This document shows positions 52,177 to 60,643 of a DNA stretch of 64,000 nt, one piece after another (the stretch's first letter is position 1; every line of letters begins with the position of its first letter). Below the pieces are notes generated by a model. It was not told the origin of the DNA, did not search any database, and worked only from the letters and a program-made list of their open reading frames with translations. Made by a program: the position numbers and the translations under genes. The stretch is from DSVQ01 sp964484765 (lineage in GTDB: Bacteria; Planctomycetota; Planctomycetia; Planctomycetales; Planctomycetaceae): positions 8,006 to 72,005 of the forward strand of contig CAZAGI010000038.1 in NCBI GenBank assembly GCA_964484765.1, in the 5' to 3' direction.

Positions 52177-53937
52177 TTATGCCGGCACGAGGTGCGGGTT
52201 CGTTTCCCCGCCGGCGGGGCGCCGCGGCATCAGTGCGGCAATCGCTTCGATGAGCATCAGCATCGCGAGGACCACCAAGACTAGCGAGATCGACAGCACC
52301 AGCACATTCGACAACCACGCAGCGGGAACATCGTTGAGTTTGGTCCAGCGAATCACGATCATACGACCCAGCGCCCAGGTACTCATCGTGTACATCCACA
52401 CGGTGGGAATCCCGGTGACGACCCACACCCAGGTTTCCCGCCGTGTTCGCCACAGCCAAACCGTGACGCCGAGCAACGTCAACGCCGCGAGGAGCTGATT
52501 GCTCGCACCGAACAGACCCCAGAACACACGCCACAGTTCGGCCTTCTTGCCGGTGATATCGGTCATCTCCTGCGTGACGAAAAACACAGGGACGCCCGCG
52601 GTGAGCAACGTGCCGAGCCATTTTCCCTTCGCGTCCTGCCAGCCGGTGAGTTCCTGAATGATGAACCGACCCAGGCGCGTGCAGACATCGAGCGTGTCAT
52701 ACACAAACGTGGTGAAGGCCATCAGTGCGAACGACACCGCCAGTTGTGGCGGGATGCCGAAGACTTGCAAGAACGAGCCGATCCCCGTCGCATACACCAG
52801 ATTGGGATCCGCGTTCCGCAGAGGGTCTGTCGGCATCAGCCGCATGACACAGCAGAGTGACAGCACGGCGACCATGCCTTCGAGCAACATCGCCCCATAA
52901 CCGATGAGTTTAGCGTCCGTTTCGACGCGGAGTTGTTTGGAGGTTGTTCCGGATGCGATCAGCGAATGGAAACCCGAGCACGCTCCGCAAGCAATGGTGA
53001 TGAAAAGCACGGGGAAAAGCGGTTGGCTGGGCGAGGCAATCACGCTGGTGTAACGAATCGTTTCCGCACCAGTGAGGCTTGAGATCACCAATCCCGCGGC
53101 GCCGCCGAACAGTGCAACATACAGAAAATATCCGCCGAGATGGCCGCGCGGCTGCAGCAGCAGCCACATCGGCACGACCGACGCGATGCAGCAATAGCCC
53201 AGTAAAAGCACATCCCATGCTTTTCGCGCGGTGCTGTCGTCGGCGTCCGGCCAGATGGACTGCAGCACCGGTGCCAGATCGAATGGCAACAGTTGTCCCG
53301 CCCAGATCGACACGCCCACCAGCGGCAAAAAAATGATCGTGGCCCAGTTCAGCGACAGTTTTCCGTATTTCATCACCAGGGCCATGATGATCGGCAGCGC
53401 GAGATACATCAGCGACGACGACGCGATGGCGGCGCCGGAGACGTTCTCCCCGTTCTCCAGTTTCATGAGAGGGACGGCAAACGCCCGGCCCGTGACGTCG
53501 GTGAACGCGATGATGATGTAGACCAGTGCGAGCCACACGAAACTGAGAAACAGCACAAATGCGCGGCGGGACATGTGCTCGCGGACGACTTCGGCAATGG
53601 ACCGGGCCTTGTGCCGGATGGATGCCGTGAGCGCGGTGATATCGTGGACGCCGCCGATGAACACGCAGCCGACGAGAATCCAGATCAGCGCCGGCAGCCA
53701 GCCGAACATCACCCCGGCAAGAATCGGCCCGACAATCGGCCCCGCCGCCGCGATGGCCGAGAAGTGCTGGCTCAAGAGCGCATTGGGTTCGAGCGGCGCG
53801 TAATCCACATCGTCGCGTAGCTCATGCGCCGGCGTGCTGGCGTTCGGGTCGAGCCGCAACAACCGCACCAGCAGCGGCCCATACGTCACATAGGCGACGG
53901 ACAACACCACCGCCGAAATCACCACCACCATCAACAT
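52177..53937 (-). CDS. cstA: Carbon starvation protein CstA family transporter
   Basis: A 586-residue membrane protein with many hydrophobic segments. The start at 53937 puts LMVVVISAVVLSVAYVTYGP at the N-terminus; the longer frame adds 53 polar residues without similarity. The family blocks HFSAIAAAGPIVGPILAGVM, GGVHDITALTASIRHKARSI and SGFHSLIASGTTSKQL are present. CstA proteins take up peptides or pyruvate. The DPP IV-like peptidase gene follows 72 bases downstream on the same strand, which hints at a peptide-use unit. Confidence 0.93.
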   Translation of the reverse strand: MLMVVVISAVVLSVAYVTYGPLLVRLLRLDPNASTPAHELRDDVDYAPLEPNALLSQHFSAIAAAGPIVGPILAGVMFGWLPALIWILVGCVFIGGVHDITALTASIRHKARSIAEVVREHMSRRAFVLFLSFVWLALVYIIIAFTDVTGRAFAVPLMKLENGENVSGAAIASSSLMYLALPIIMALVMKYGKLSLNWATIIFLPLVGVSIWAGQLLPFDLAPVLQSIWPDADDSTARKAWDVLLLGYCCIASVVPMWLLLQPRGHLGGYFLYVALFGGAAGLVISSLTGAETIRYTSVIASPSQPLFPVLFITIACGACSGFHSLIASGTTSKQLRVETDAKLIGYGAMLLEGMVAVLSLCCVMRLMPTDPLRNADPNLVYATGIGSFLQVFGIPPQLAVSFALMAFTTFVYDTLDVCTRLGRFIIQELTGWQDAKGKWLGTLLTAGVPVFFVTQEMTDITGKKAELWRVFWGLFGASNQLLAALTLLGVTVWLWRTRRETWVWVVTGIPTVWMYTMSTWALGRMIVIRWTKLNDVPAAWLSNVLVLSISLVLVVLAMLMLIEAIAALMPRRPAGGETNPHLVPA

Positions 53938-54134
53938 CGCAGCGCTCCGACAAGGATAAGAAAGCGAGATTGTATCGCAAGCTCCCCGGCGGCGCGTATG
54001 CTTCTCACACAGCGATCTCGCGATCTCATGCGCTTCACTGGCTTCCGGGGACGAGAACTGTACAGGCTTGCGGTTGCTGGCTCGCGCATGAGACAATCAC
54101 TCCCATTTGGATGGCTTTTCAAAGAATCCTGACG

Positions 54135-55526
54135 ATGCGTGAATTTCTTCAACGACCCTACCATTACTTCATTAGTTACAGCCATCGCGACTCGACATTT
54201 GCGAAAGCGCTGAAACACTGGCTCAGCGAACGGTCTGGGTTGAGAATTTGGTTTGACGAACACGATCTCGGTGCTGGGGATCAGGTTCATGCTGGTATTG
54301 CAGCCAGCGTCAGCCAGTGTCGCGGGATCATTTTTCTGCTCTCGGAGGCATCGCTCAAATCGGAATTCGTCAGGGACGAGTTACAGCAGGCCCTCTCCGA
54401 GAAGAAAGAACAACCCCATTTTCAAATTGTGTTGCTCAGGCTGGACAATTGCGATGTCTCGGCAAAGTACAAGGAAGTCCGGCATCTAAAGTGGCACGAT
54501 CTCCAGACCTCGAACGGTCCTGAATTACCTCTCGCGGTCGCAGCAGAGCTATTGTGCCGCATTCATGCCTTCGATGGTTGGCAATACGCCCAATCCGATC
54601 GGCGGGAAGTGTTCGTCAGTCGTCGCCTGAGCGATCGCAACGATGACATGGGGTTTCCCGACGCGCTCTGCCAACGACTGGCGGCGCGGGCGCTTCGACT
54701 GGTCGGCGATCTGCCCGATCAAAGTAAAACCGACCTCAGTCGTGTCCAGCGGATTATGGAGTCGTGCTGGGGACACGCGATGATTCTGCCTCGACGGGAA
54801 TCTCCTAACGGCCCAGAGGACGCGTACAAAAGATACCTACCAGAATTTGAGCTCTCGACGTCTCTCAGCATTCCGAAGATCGTCTTTGCCGAACAGGGAA
54901 GCACATTACCTCCCACGCTCGCTAAAGTGGCGATCATGATTGATCCCGAGACCCTGCTGTCAAAGCAGGCCTCGTCCACGCGGATACCGGCCGATGATGC
55001 CATCGACGATTTTGTTGACGACCTTCGGCAACCCGTCTACGGGATCCATGCTTTTTTCGCCAGCCAGTTCAAGGGTTCTGAAATCCGTAACCAACTGGCG
55101 AGAACCGTTATTGAAACGACCGGTTCGCTCCCCTGCCTGTGGGGAAAAGACATTACGGAGATGGGATTTCAAGTAAGAATTCGCGACGCGATTGTCTCAT
55201 CACGCTTTGTCGCAGCCGATCTCGCCTCTCGTCCGTCAGAGGATAATCCAGCACGATTGCAAATTAACAACAATGCCTGCATTGAAGCTGCCATTGCCTG
55301 GGGAGCCGATATCAGAACCTTGTTTTTTACCTTCGAAATCGCCGGCACCGATGAAAGCAAGACCAAGGCGATCCCGGTCATGTTGCGCTCGGCCCAGCTC
55401 AACCTTTACAAAGGTTCCCAACCCGGTTTGGCAGATGGTGTGGATTTTCTCGGGGTGCTTCATCACGCCTTGTTGAAAGATCGCAAGGTGTATGGTCGTC
55501 GGGTCATCAATTATGAGCTGGTGTAA
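54135..55526 (+). CDS. TIR domain protein with two further possible nucleotide-binding domains
   Basis: A 463-residue protein. Residues 8-130 form a TIR domain: YFISYSHRDSTFAKALKHWL, WFDEHDLGAGDQVHAGIAAS as the BB-loop side, and SEASLKSEFVRDELQQAL, where Glu82 lies where TIR NAD-hydrolases have their catalytic Glu (SxWCxxEL pattern, here SEFVRDEL). From residue about 155 a VFVSRRLSDRNDD region opens a second domain, and from about 295 (PVYGIHAFFASQFKGSEIRN, then VRIRDAIVSSRFVAADL and NNACIEAAIAWGADIRTLFF) a third that recalls nucleoside deoxyribosyltransferase-like or SLOG-like folds. It is a single gene without a clear defence partner. NAD cleavage is inferred, not shown. Confidence 0.8.
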   Translation: MREFLQRPYHYFISYSHRDSTFAKALKHWLSERSGLRIWFDEHDLGAGDQVHAGIAASVSQCRGIIFLLSEASLKSEFVRDELQQALSEKKEQPHFQIVLLRLDNCDVSAKYKEVRHLKWHDLQTSNGPELPLAVAAELLCRIHAFDGWQYAQSDRREVFVSRRLSDRNDDMGFPDALCQRLAARALRLVGDLPDQSKTDLSRVQRIMESCWGHAMILPRRESPNGPEDAYKRYLPEFELSTSLSIPKIVFAEQGSTLPPTLAKVAIMIDPETLLSKQASSTRIPADDAIDDFVDDLRQPVYGIHAFFASQFKGSEIRNQLARTVIETTGSLPCLWGKDITEMGFQVRIRDAIVSSRFVAADLASRPSEDNPARLQINNNACIEAAIAWGADIRTLFFTFEIAGTDESKTKAIPVMLRSAQLNLYKGSQPGLADGVDFLGVLHHALLKDRKVYGRRVINYELV

Positions 55527-55656
55527 CCGTTCGGCGAGTTGTCGAACGCACGACTGAATTCCCCAAGTCCCTGCATACGGCCGATTGCGATGGCCAGTTG
55601 ATAATGGGATCTCGTACTCGTTTGTGTGTTGATGGCATATCATCCCAGGGAAACGA

Positions 55657-56625
55657 ATGCCGGACGTCAACGGCGGCGGAAATCAAGCTGCAGCGGACGC
55701 GAGTGCTCGTGCGCTCGTGAAGGAAAAATCTGCGCCGTCGCTGACCGCCACGCTGCGGCGGAGGGTGCTCGATCTGGTTGTCATTGCGTGGGTCGCCGCG
55801 GTCGGGTTAACCACGGGGCGGCAGCTTGTCGACTGGTGGCGCGAAGACCTCGCGGCGGTCCCGCAGCCGGTGCGGGATGCCGGCGAAGACTGGTCACGGC
55901 GGCCCGTGGACATCCAGGTCGGACCGCGTGGGCTGCCGCTGCATCGATCACCATATGTCGGCAGCCATGCGGCGGTCGAGCAGAAATTGATGCAGTTGGT
56001 GCAATCTCGCTTGAAGGACGCGGCCCCACTCACCGGCCCCATGGACGACGCCGAACGGGCATTTCTGGAACGGCTCAAATCAGAATTGCCGATCGTTCCC
56101 GATCACGGCGAGGGCACGCTCTATCAATGGCCCGCCCCGTTTCCAGGAGTGGTGGGGACGCGGCCGATCGACCAGCAGGAACGGATCATCGCCCACGGAT
56201 TCGCCGTTCCCGCGGGCAAAGACCAATGGACGCTGTTCGTGATGACGGCAGCGGCGAAAAAGTCGGACGTGCCTGATCCGTTGCCACCAGGAGCGAAGCC
56301 GCTGTTGTCGTGGACGGATGAGTCCGGGCGACGAATCTCGACGTACCGTGGTCCGGGGGTGCTTTCCGAGTGGGTCGCCTATTGGGAGGTGCGTTATCGT
56401 GACGCCACATGCAGCGTGCGCGACATTCAAGCTCACAGCGCAACCCTGCAATTTCGCCAGGGCGAGTTCGTGATCGACGTGCATTTTCAAGACTCGGAAA
56501 ATGGCCAGCTCACGGGCGTCGTGTGGACGATCCCGCTTTCCCTCCCGGATACGTTACAATCCCTGCCGACTGATCCCCTTCAAAGCCCTGTCGTTCCGCA
56601 ACAGGATGGCCGGTTGACAAAATAA
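55657..56625 (+). CDS. Single-pass membrane protein, unknown
   Basis: A 322-residue protein with a basic N-terminus, one membrane segment at about residues 30-48 (LDLVVIAWVAAVGLTTG) and a large outer domain. No motif was recognised; ATCSVRDIQAHSATLQF and the following strands suggest a beta-rich region. The last 20 codons contain one arm (56584-56605) of an inverted repeat whose other arm lies in the following intergenic gap, so the C-terminus may have been altered by repeat insertion. It opens the unknown cluster that continues with the SAF/CpaB-like gene. Confidence 0.6.
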   Translation: MPDVNGGGNQAAADASARALVKEKSAPSLTATLRRRVLDLVVIAWVAAVGLTTGRQLVDWWREDLAAVPQPVRDAGEDWSRRPVDIQVGPRGLPLHRSPYVGSHAAVEQKLMQLVQSRLKDAAPLTGPMDDAERAFLERLKSELPIVPDHGEGTLYQWPAPFPGVVGTRPIDQQERIIAHGFAVPAGKDQWTLFVMTAAAKKSDVPDPLPPGAKPLLSWTDESGRRISTYRGPGVLSEWVAYWEVRYRDATCSVRDIQAHSATLQFRQGEFVIDVHFQDSENGQLTGVVWTIPLSLPDTLQSLPTDPLQSPVVPQQDGRLTK

Positions 56626-56668
56626 GCATTCTTGCCCATCGGCTCTCCCGTCGCGGAGCGACAGGGCT
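56584..56668. repeat. Inverted repeat spanning a gene end
   Basis: The left arm AGCCCTGTCGTTCCGCAACA (then GG, 56584-56605) and the right arm CCCGTCGCGGAGCGACAGGG (then CT, 56647-56668) are reverse complements at 19 of 22 positions. The left arm is coding and the right arm is intergenic. Confidence 0.75.
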
Positions 56669-56701
56669 ACGGACAATGTCGCACTCGTCAAAGGACTCTC
56701 C

Positions 56702-57442
56702 GTGAAAGGTCTCCCCGGAATCATGGTCGCTGTCGGGCTCGGCCTCATCGGCGCGCTCTGCAACTGGTTCTATCTCGACCGGCTCGCCGGGAAAGAGGCC
56801 AAGGAACAATTCATCGGCATCAAGGCCGGCGTGCAGCTTAACTCAGGCGATCCCATCAAGGAAGAACATCTCATCGCCGTTGGCATTCCGCGCAGCAATC
56901 TCGGGAACCTCGATCAGGTGGCGCCACGCTGGTCGGTCCGCGGGGCGGTGATCGGCCTGGTAACGGCCCGCACCTTCCGCGGTGGGGAAATCGTGCTGCA
57001 CGACGATCTCACCACTCCGGCACAGCGCGATCTGAGCGAAAAACTTGGCCCCGATGAAGTCGCTATGTGGTTACCGGTCGATCCGCGCTCGTTCAGTGCC
57101 GCGCGGGTCAATCCCGATGACGAAGTCATGTTCATTGCCCCGCGCACCGGGACCGACTCGCCAACGCCGATCCCCGAGAACAGCCCCGTCGGCGTGCCTT
57201 CGGGATCGGGGACCAGCGAACTCATCGGCCCGTTTCGGATTCTGGAAATCGGTACCCGCACAGGCCGCCCCGAGATTCAACGAGCCGCCGGCCTCCGCAG
57301 CGGCAACGAGTCGTCTCTCACCGTCACCGCGAAGCTCGTCAACGGTCGGCTGGAACCGAAAGCCGAGCGGTTGACAGACATTATCCGCCAGACGCGCAGC
57401 CAGGGCCTGCAAGTGCTGCTGATGCCGAAGCAGAAGAAGTAA
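56702..57442 (+). CDS. SAF domain protein, CpaB-like
   Basis: A 246-residue protein starting with GTG behind AAGGA. One membrane segment at about 6-24 (GIMVAVGLGLIGALCNWFYL). Residues 40-110 resemble an SAF domain: GIKAGVQLNSGDPIKEEHLI and GAVIGLVTARTFRGGEIVLH are the two-strand pattern of CpaB and flagellar FlgA. The remaining part is the second CpaB domain (AMWLPVDPRSFSAARVNPDD, VMFIAPRTGTDS). CpaB proteins belong to Flp/Tad pilus assembly, but no other pilus gene is in the window, so the role is open. Confidence 0.7.
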   Translation: MKGLPGIMVAVGLGLIGALCNWFYLDRLAGKEAKEQFIGIKAGVQLNSGDPIKEEHLIAVGIPRSNLGNLDQVAPRWSVRGAVIGLVTARTFRGGEIVLHDDLTTPAQRDLSEKLGPDEVAMWLPVDPRSFSAARVNPDDEVMFIAPRTGTDSPTPIPENSPVGVPSGSGTSELIGPFRILEIGTRTGRPEIQRAAGLRSGNESSLTVTAKLVNGRLEPKAERLTDIIRQTRSQGLQVLLMPKQKK

Positions 57443-57483
57443 ACTACCGCATGTCAAACTTCACACCTGTGAGGAAACCTCGG

Positions 57484-60366
57484 ATGCCCAACTCGACGTG
57501 GAAGTTCCGCAGATGGTTATACATCGCCTTGTCGTCCAGCATGCTCTTCAGCAGCGGATCGTGGGTCGCAGCGGAAGTCGTCAGCTTGAAGCTGCCTGTG
57601 GACGCCTCGGATTTCGCGATGAATCCCGATGCGGGTGATCTCGTCGCGCTCGATGCGGAACGGAATCGCGCCATGCTCTTTCGGCGCGATGAACTGGACC
57701 GCGCCAAAGCAACTCCCGCGGTCGAGACGAATGTCGGCCCGACACCGGTTTCGGTGTGCTTCAAAAAATACAAAGACCAGTCGTATTTCGCCGTCGTTTG
57801 TACGCAGGATGCGCACCTGTTCTTGCTGGATGCGGGAACGCTCGCATTGAAAAAGAAGATCCCGATTGCGGCCTCCGGTGTGTCTCAGGTGACGGCTTCC
57901 ACCAATCTGGAAGACCCCTACGTCTATTACAACTACGGCAGCGGACACGACTCGAAAGCCGGGGTTGTGGATTTGCGGGCGTTAGCGGATCGCGGTCCGG
58001 TTTTCGATCAATCGATGGACTGTGCCATTTCCGCGAACGGGATGTATGCGTATCGTCGCGGACCGTGGTCGCCATCGGGCTTTGAAGCTCTGATTTGTAC
58101 CAACGGGCAACAAGGCGAGAAGCCGCTCTTCACCAGCGTCCATCGCGAACACACGTCCACAGCCGCGTACGTTCCCGATCCGCATAATCAGTATACGGCG
58201 GCAGGAAACGGCTTGTTTTCCGTCATTCTCGACAAGCGTGTCGCCGGCTTTGATTTCACCCCGCTGGCGTTTGCATCTCAACGTCCGCTGATCTTCGGTA
58301 TCGCCGGGCAGGATCCGTCGCGATTGGAACGACGCAATCCCTCGACACGAACGCTGGTCGCCGCATCGTACAACTCATTCACGAAAATCGGCGAATCGAT
58401 TCCGCTGCCGGCCCCGGAAGCCAAGGAGAGTCCACTTCCGCGCGGCGTTCCCAGTCAGGCTGATTTCAAGCAGGTCGGTCGCCGCTCCCGGCTCATCGTC
58501 GATGACGCACGTTCCCGACTTTTGTTTGCCGAGCGGACGCAGGTGCTCCTCATTCCGTGGAAAGATTTGCAGCTTCCAGACGAGCCGTTGATGATCGCTC
58601 GATTGGAAAACACGCAGGACTTGAATGTCGGTGAAAGCCATCGCCTGAAGGTGCTGCTTGCCGATCCGCGTGTGCAGATGGAGGCCGATCTGCTGCCGGA
58701 CGGAGCAACATTCAAAGACAGCGTGGTGACGTGGCAACCAACTCCTGATCAGCTGGGTGAGACCGCTTTCGAGATCACCCTGAAGCATGGCGATCTTCAA
58801 AAGAACGCCCGGTTGATAGTTCAAGTCGTCACACCGTCGATCAAGCTTCCGTTCATGGCGGGCAGCGTGACCATGGACGATACCGACGGGCCGCTGATTG
58901 TGAGTATTGCCTCGGCTAACCCAAGAAACTACCGTCCGAGTGGAGCGACTGTTCCCGTATCAACGAGCCAGTTGGCGGCCATTGATACGTCATCACGAAA
59001 AATCCTCGCGACGGCTGCGGTCAGCCGTCCGCTGCGAACGGTGACCGTCGCGCAGGAACTCGTGTTATTGACGTTTAACGATGACCCTTCGACGATCGAT
59101 ATCTACGATCGCGCGCAGCTCAAGCGTCTCAAGTCCATCATCGCCAGCGGGCCGATCAACAGAGTCCGCGTGCAGGATGATGTGGTCGTGCTGACAAGCA
59201 ATCAACTGGTCGAGGTCTTCGACAAATCCACCTGGAAGCGCCGACAGTTATTCACTCCGTCCAATCCGGCTGCGAACCTGCTCGGGAGTAATCTCGCGGA
59301 TTCCGCGCACGGCGTGCTCGTCGACGGCGTTCTGCGCAACTTCCGGGGTGAACCGCTGTTGGTGGCGGCACCGTTCGATCTGCCGACCATGGGACAAATC
59401 GATGGGCGAGTGATGACGACTCTATTCGGGCTGGAGGAATCGAACCGGTTCGAAGCCGCTCGTGCGCAGCCCGCCGCCGTTCCTATACCCGGAACCTCAT
59501 TGACGGCCAACATTGCCTTCACCGCGCGCGGAATGTCGAATCCCAATCGATCGATCGGTGAATTGTCACTGTTGATTGGTGGACAAGAGACCGACCGCAT
59601 CCTCCTCGCACGGGCTCCACTCCCCGCTCAACCGACCCCGGAAGCCACCGTTCCGCCACCGGCGTTGGGAGTCAGCCGAGGAATGGTCGCGGTGGTCCAC
59701 GGCAATCAACTGTACCTCTGGAAGCCCCCGGCAAAGGAACCCGAGGCCACGCCAACAAGCCTGGAATGGACGGCGCGGCAATCGACATTCGCACTGCTGG
59801 AAACAGAGCCCACTGTTCTGAAGCACGAAATTCGCGGCGGACGACCGCCATATCAATTTGTCCTGCAGACGCCGATGGAAGGATTGTCGCTCGACGAAAA
59901 ATCGGGTGATATCCGAGCCGAATGGTCTGCCATGCGGCCGTTCGTGGAATCGCAGCTCGTGCAACCGAACGCGGCGGTGCGGCAGGCGCAGGAAGTGCTG
60001 CAAACGGAATCTCAACGCCAGCGGCTGGCGACGGAACTGAAAAGACGCCTCAACGTCGACACGAAAGGTCTGCCGGTCGCCATTCCCATTCGCGTCCGTG
60101 TGAGCGACGCTGACGATCGGTCGTTGACGCTGCAGTACCTGGTGCTGGCTGACGTCCCGGTGCAATCGCTGCAAGAACGGCTGCAGGCGATGGCCCCTCG
60201 ATCGCTGCCCAAGCCAGCCGCCGAAACAGTCGCTGTTGGGGAGAAGAACTCCGAATCGTCGTCCATCAAGGCAGAACTCGATCGTCTCAACACACGCCTC
60301 GATAAGCTGGAGAACCGTCTCGATTTGATCATCAAACTGCTGTCCAAAACCGACGAGAAACAGTGA
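57484..60366 (+). CDS. Large exported protein with propeller-like domain and C-terminal coiled coil
   Basis: A 960-residue protein. The start at 57484 has a GAGGA ribosome site 8 bases upstream and a signal peptide (FRRWLYIALSSSMLFSSG); an earlier ATG at 57451 would add 11 residues with a poorer site. Residues 40-400 look like a propeller (VDASDFAMNPDAGDLVALDA, YFAVVCTQDAHLFLLDAGTL). A Big-like sandwich near 400-480 follows, then a second propeller-like half (VTVAQELVLLTFNDDPSTID). The end, from about 920, is a coiled coil (IKAELDRLNTRLDKLENRLD). No family was recognised. It follows the SAF gene by 41 bases and is probably in the same operon. Confidence 0.65.
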   Translation: MPNSTWKFRRWLYIALSSSMLFSSGSWVAAEVVSLKLPVDASDFAMNPDAGDLVALDAERNRAMLFRRDELDRAKATPAVETNVGPTPVSVCFKKYKDQSYFAVVCTQDAHLFLLDAGTLALKKKIPIAASGVSQVTASTNLEDPYVYYNYGSGHDSKAGVVDLRALADRGPVFDQSMDCAISANGMYAYRRGPWSPSGFEALICTNGQQGEKPLFTSVHREHTSTAAYVPDPHNQYTAAGNGLFSVILDKRVAGFDFTPLAFASQRPLIFGIAGQDPSRLERRNPSTRTLVAASYNSFTKIGESIPLPAPEAKESPLPRGVPSQADFKQVGRRSRLIVDDARSRLLFAERTQVLLIPWKDLQLPDEPLMIARLENTQDLNVGESHRLKVLLADPRVQMEADLLPDGATFKDSVVTWQPTPDQLGETAFEITLKHGDLQKNARLIVQVVTPSIKLPFMAGSVTMDDTDGPLIVSIASANPRNYRPSGATVPVSTSQLAAIDTSSRKILATAAVSRPLRTVTVAQELVLLTFNDDPSTIDIYDRAQLKRLKSIIASGPINRVRVQDDVVVLTSNQLVEVFDKSTWKRRQLFTPSNPAANLLGSNLADSAHGVLVDGVLRNFRGEPLLVAAPFDLPTMGQIDGRVMTTLFGLEESNRFEAARAQPAAVPIPGTSLTANIAFTARGMSNPNRSIGELSLLIGGQETDRILLARAPLPAQPTPEATVPPPALGVSRGMVAVVHGNQLYLWKPPAKEPEATPTSLEWTARQSTFALLETEPTVLKHEIRGGRPPYQFVLQTPMEGLSLDEKSGDIRAEWSAMRPFVESQLVQPNAAVRQAQEVLQTESQRQRLATELKRRLNVDTKGLPVAIPIRVRVSDADDRSLTLQYLVLADVPVQSLQERLQAMAPRSLPKPAAETVAVGEKNSESSSIKAELDRLNTRLDKLENRLDLIIKLLSKTDEKQ

Positions 60367-60643
60367 GTTTTGCCCCGATCAATTTCGCGATGACTCTACC
60401 CATGCGCTCCACATAGCGAACTCCGCCGAGCCAGTAAGCGTGTTCGGATCTCCGAACGTCGAACGCCGTCTGTCTGACGAACGCGGCGACAAACCCGGAG
60501 ACCACGTCAAATCGTTGATTGTTGAATGGGTTGAATGAGTTATCCAACCACCTTCAGCCAACATGCTTTCGCAAAGGTGGCACGGGATGATGCGGTTCGG
60601 CATGATGTTGCCACTGACCTCAGACTCGTTCGGGAATCGTACC
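60367..60643. other. Gap without a supported gene
   Basis: The M20 amidohydrolase frame is open upstream to 60563, but the signal peptide and family similarity begin at 60644. The region holds no clear repeat, hairpin or promoter. A short palindromic word GTTGAATGGGTTGAATGAG near 60521 may be chance. Confidence 0.4.

Noticed and set aside
53938..54096. 53-residue N-terminal extension of CstA
   Set aside because: The added part is polar and unconserved, and CstA proteins start just before the first membrane segment.
54135..55526. The TIR gene as part of a Thoeris or CBASS operon
   Set aside because: No ThsA, cyclase or other effector gene flanks it. CstA lies on the other strand before it and a membrane protein after it.
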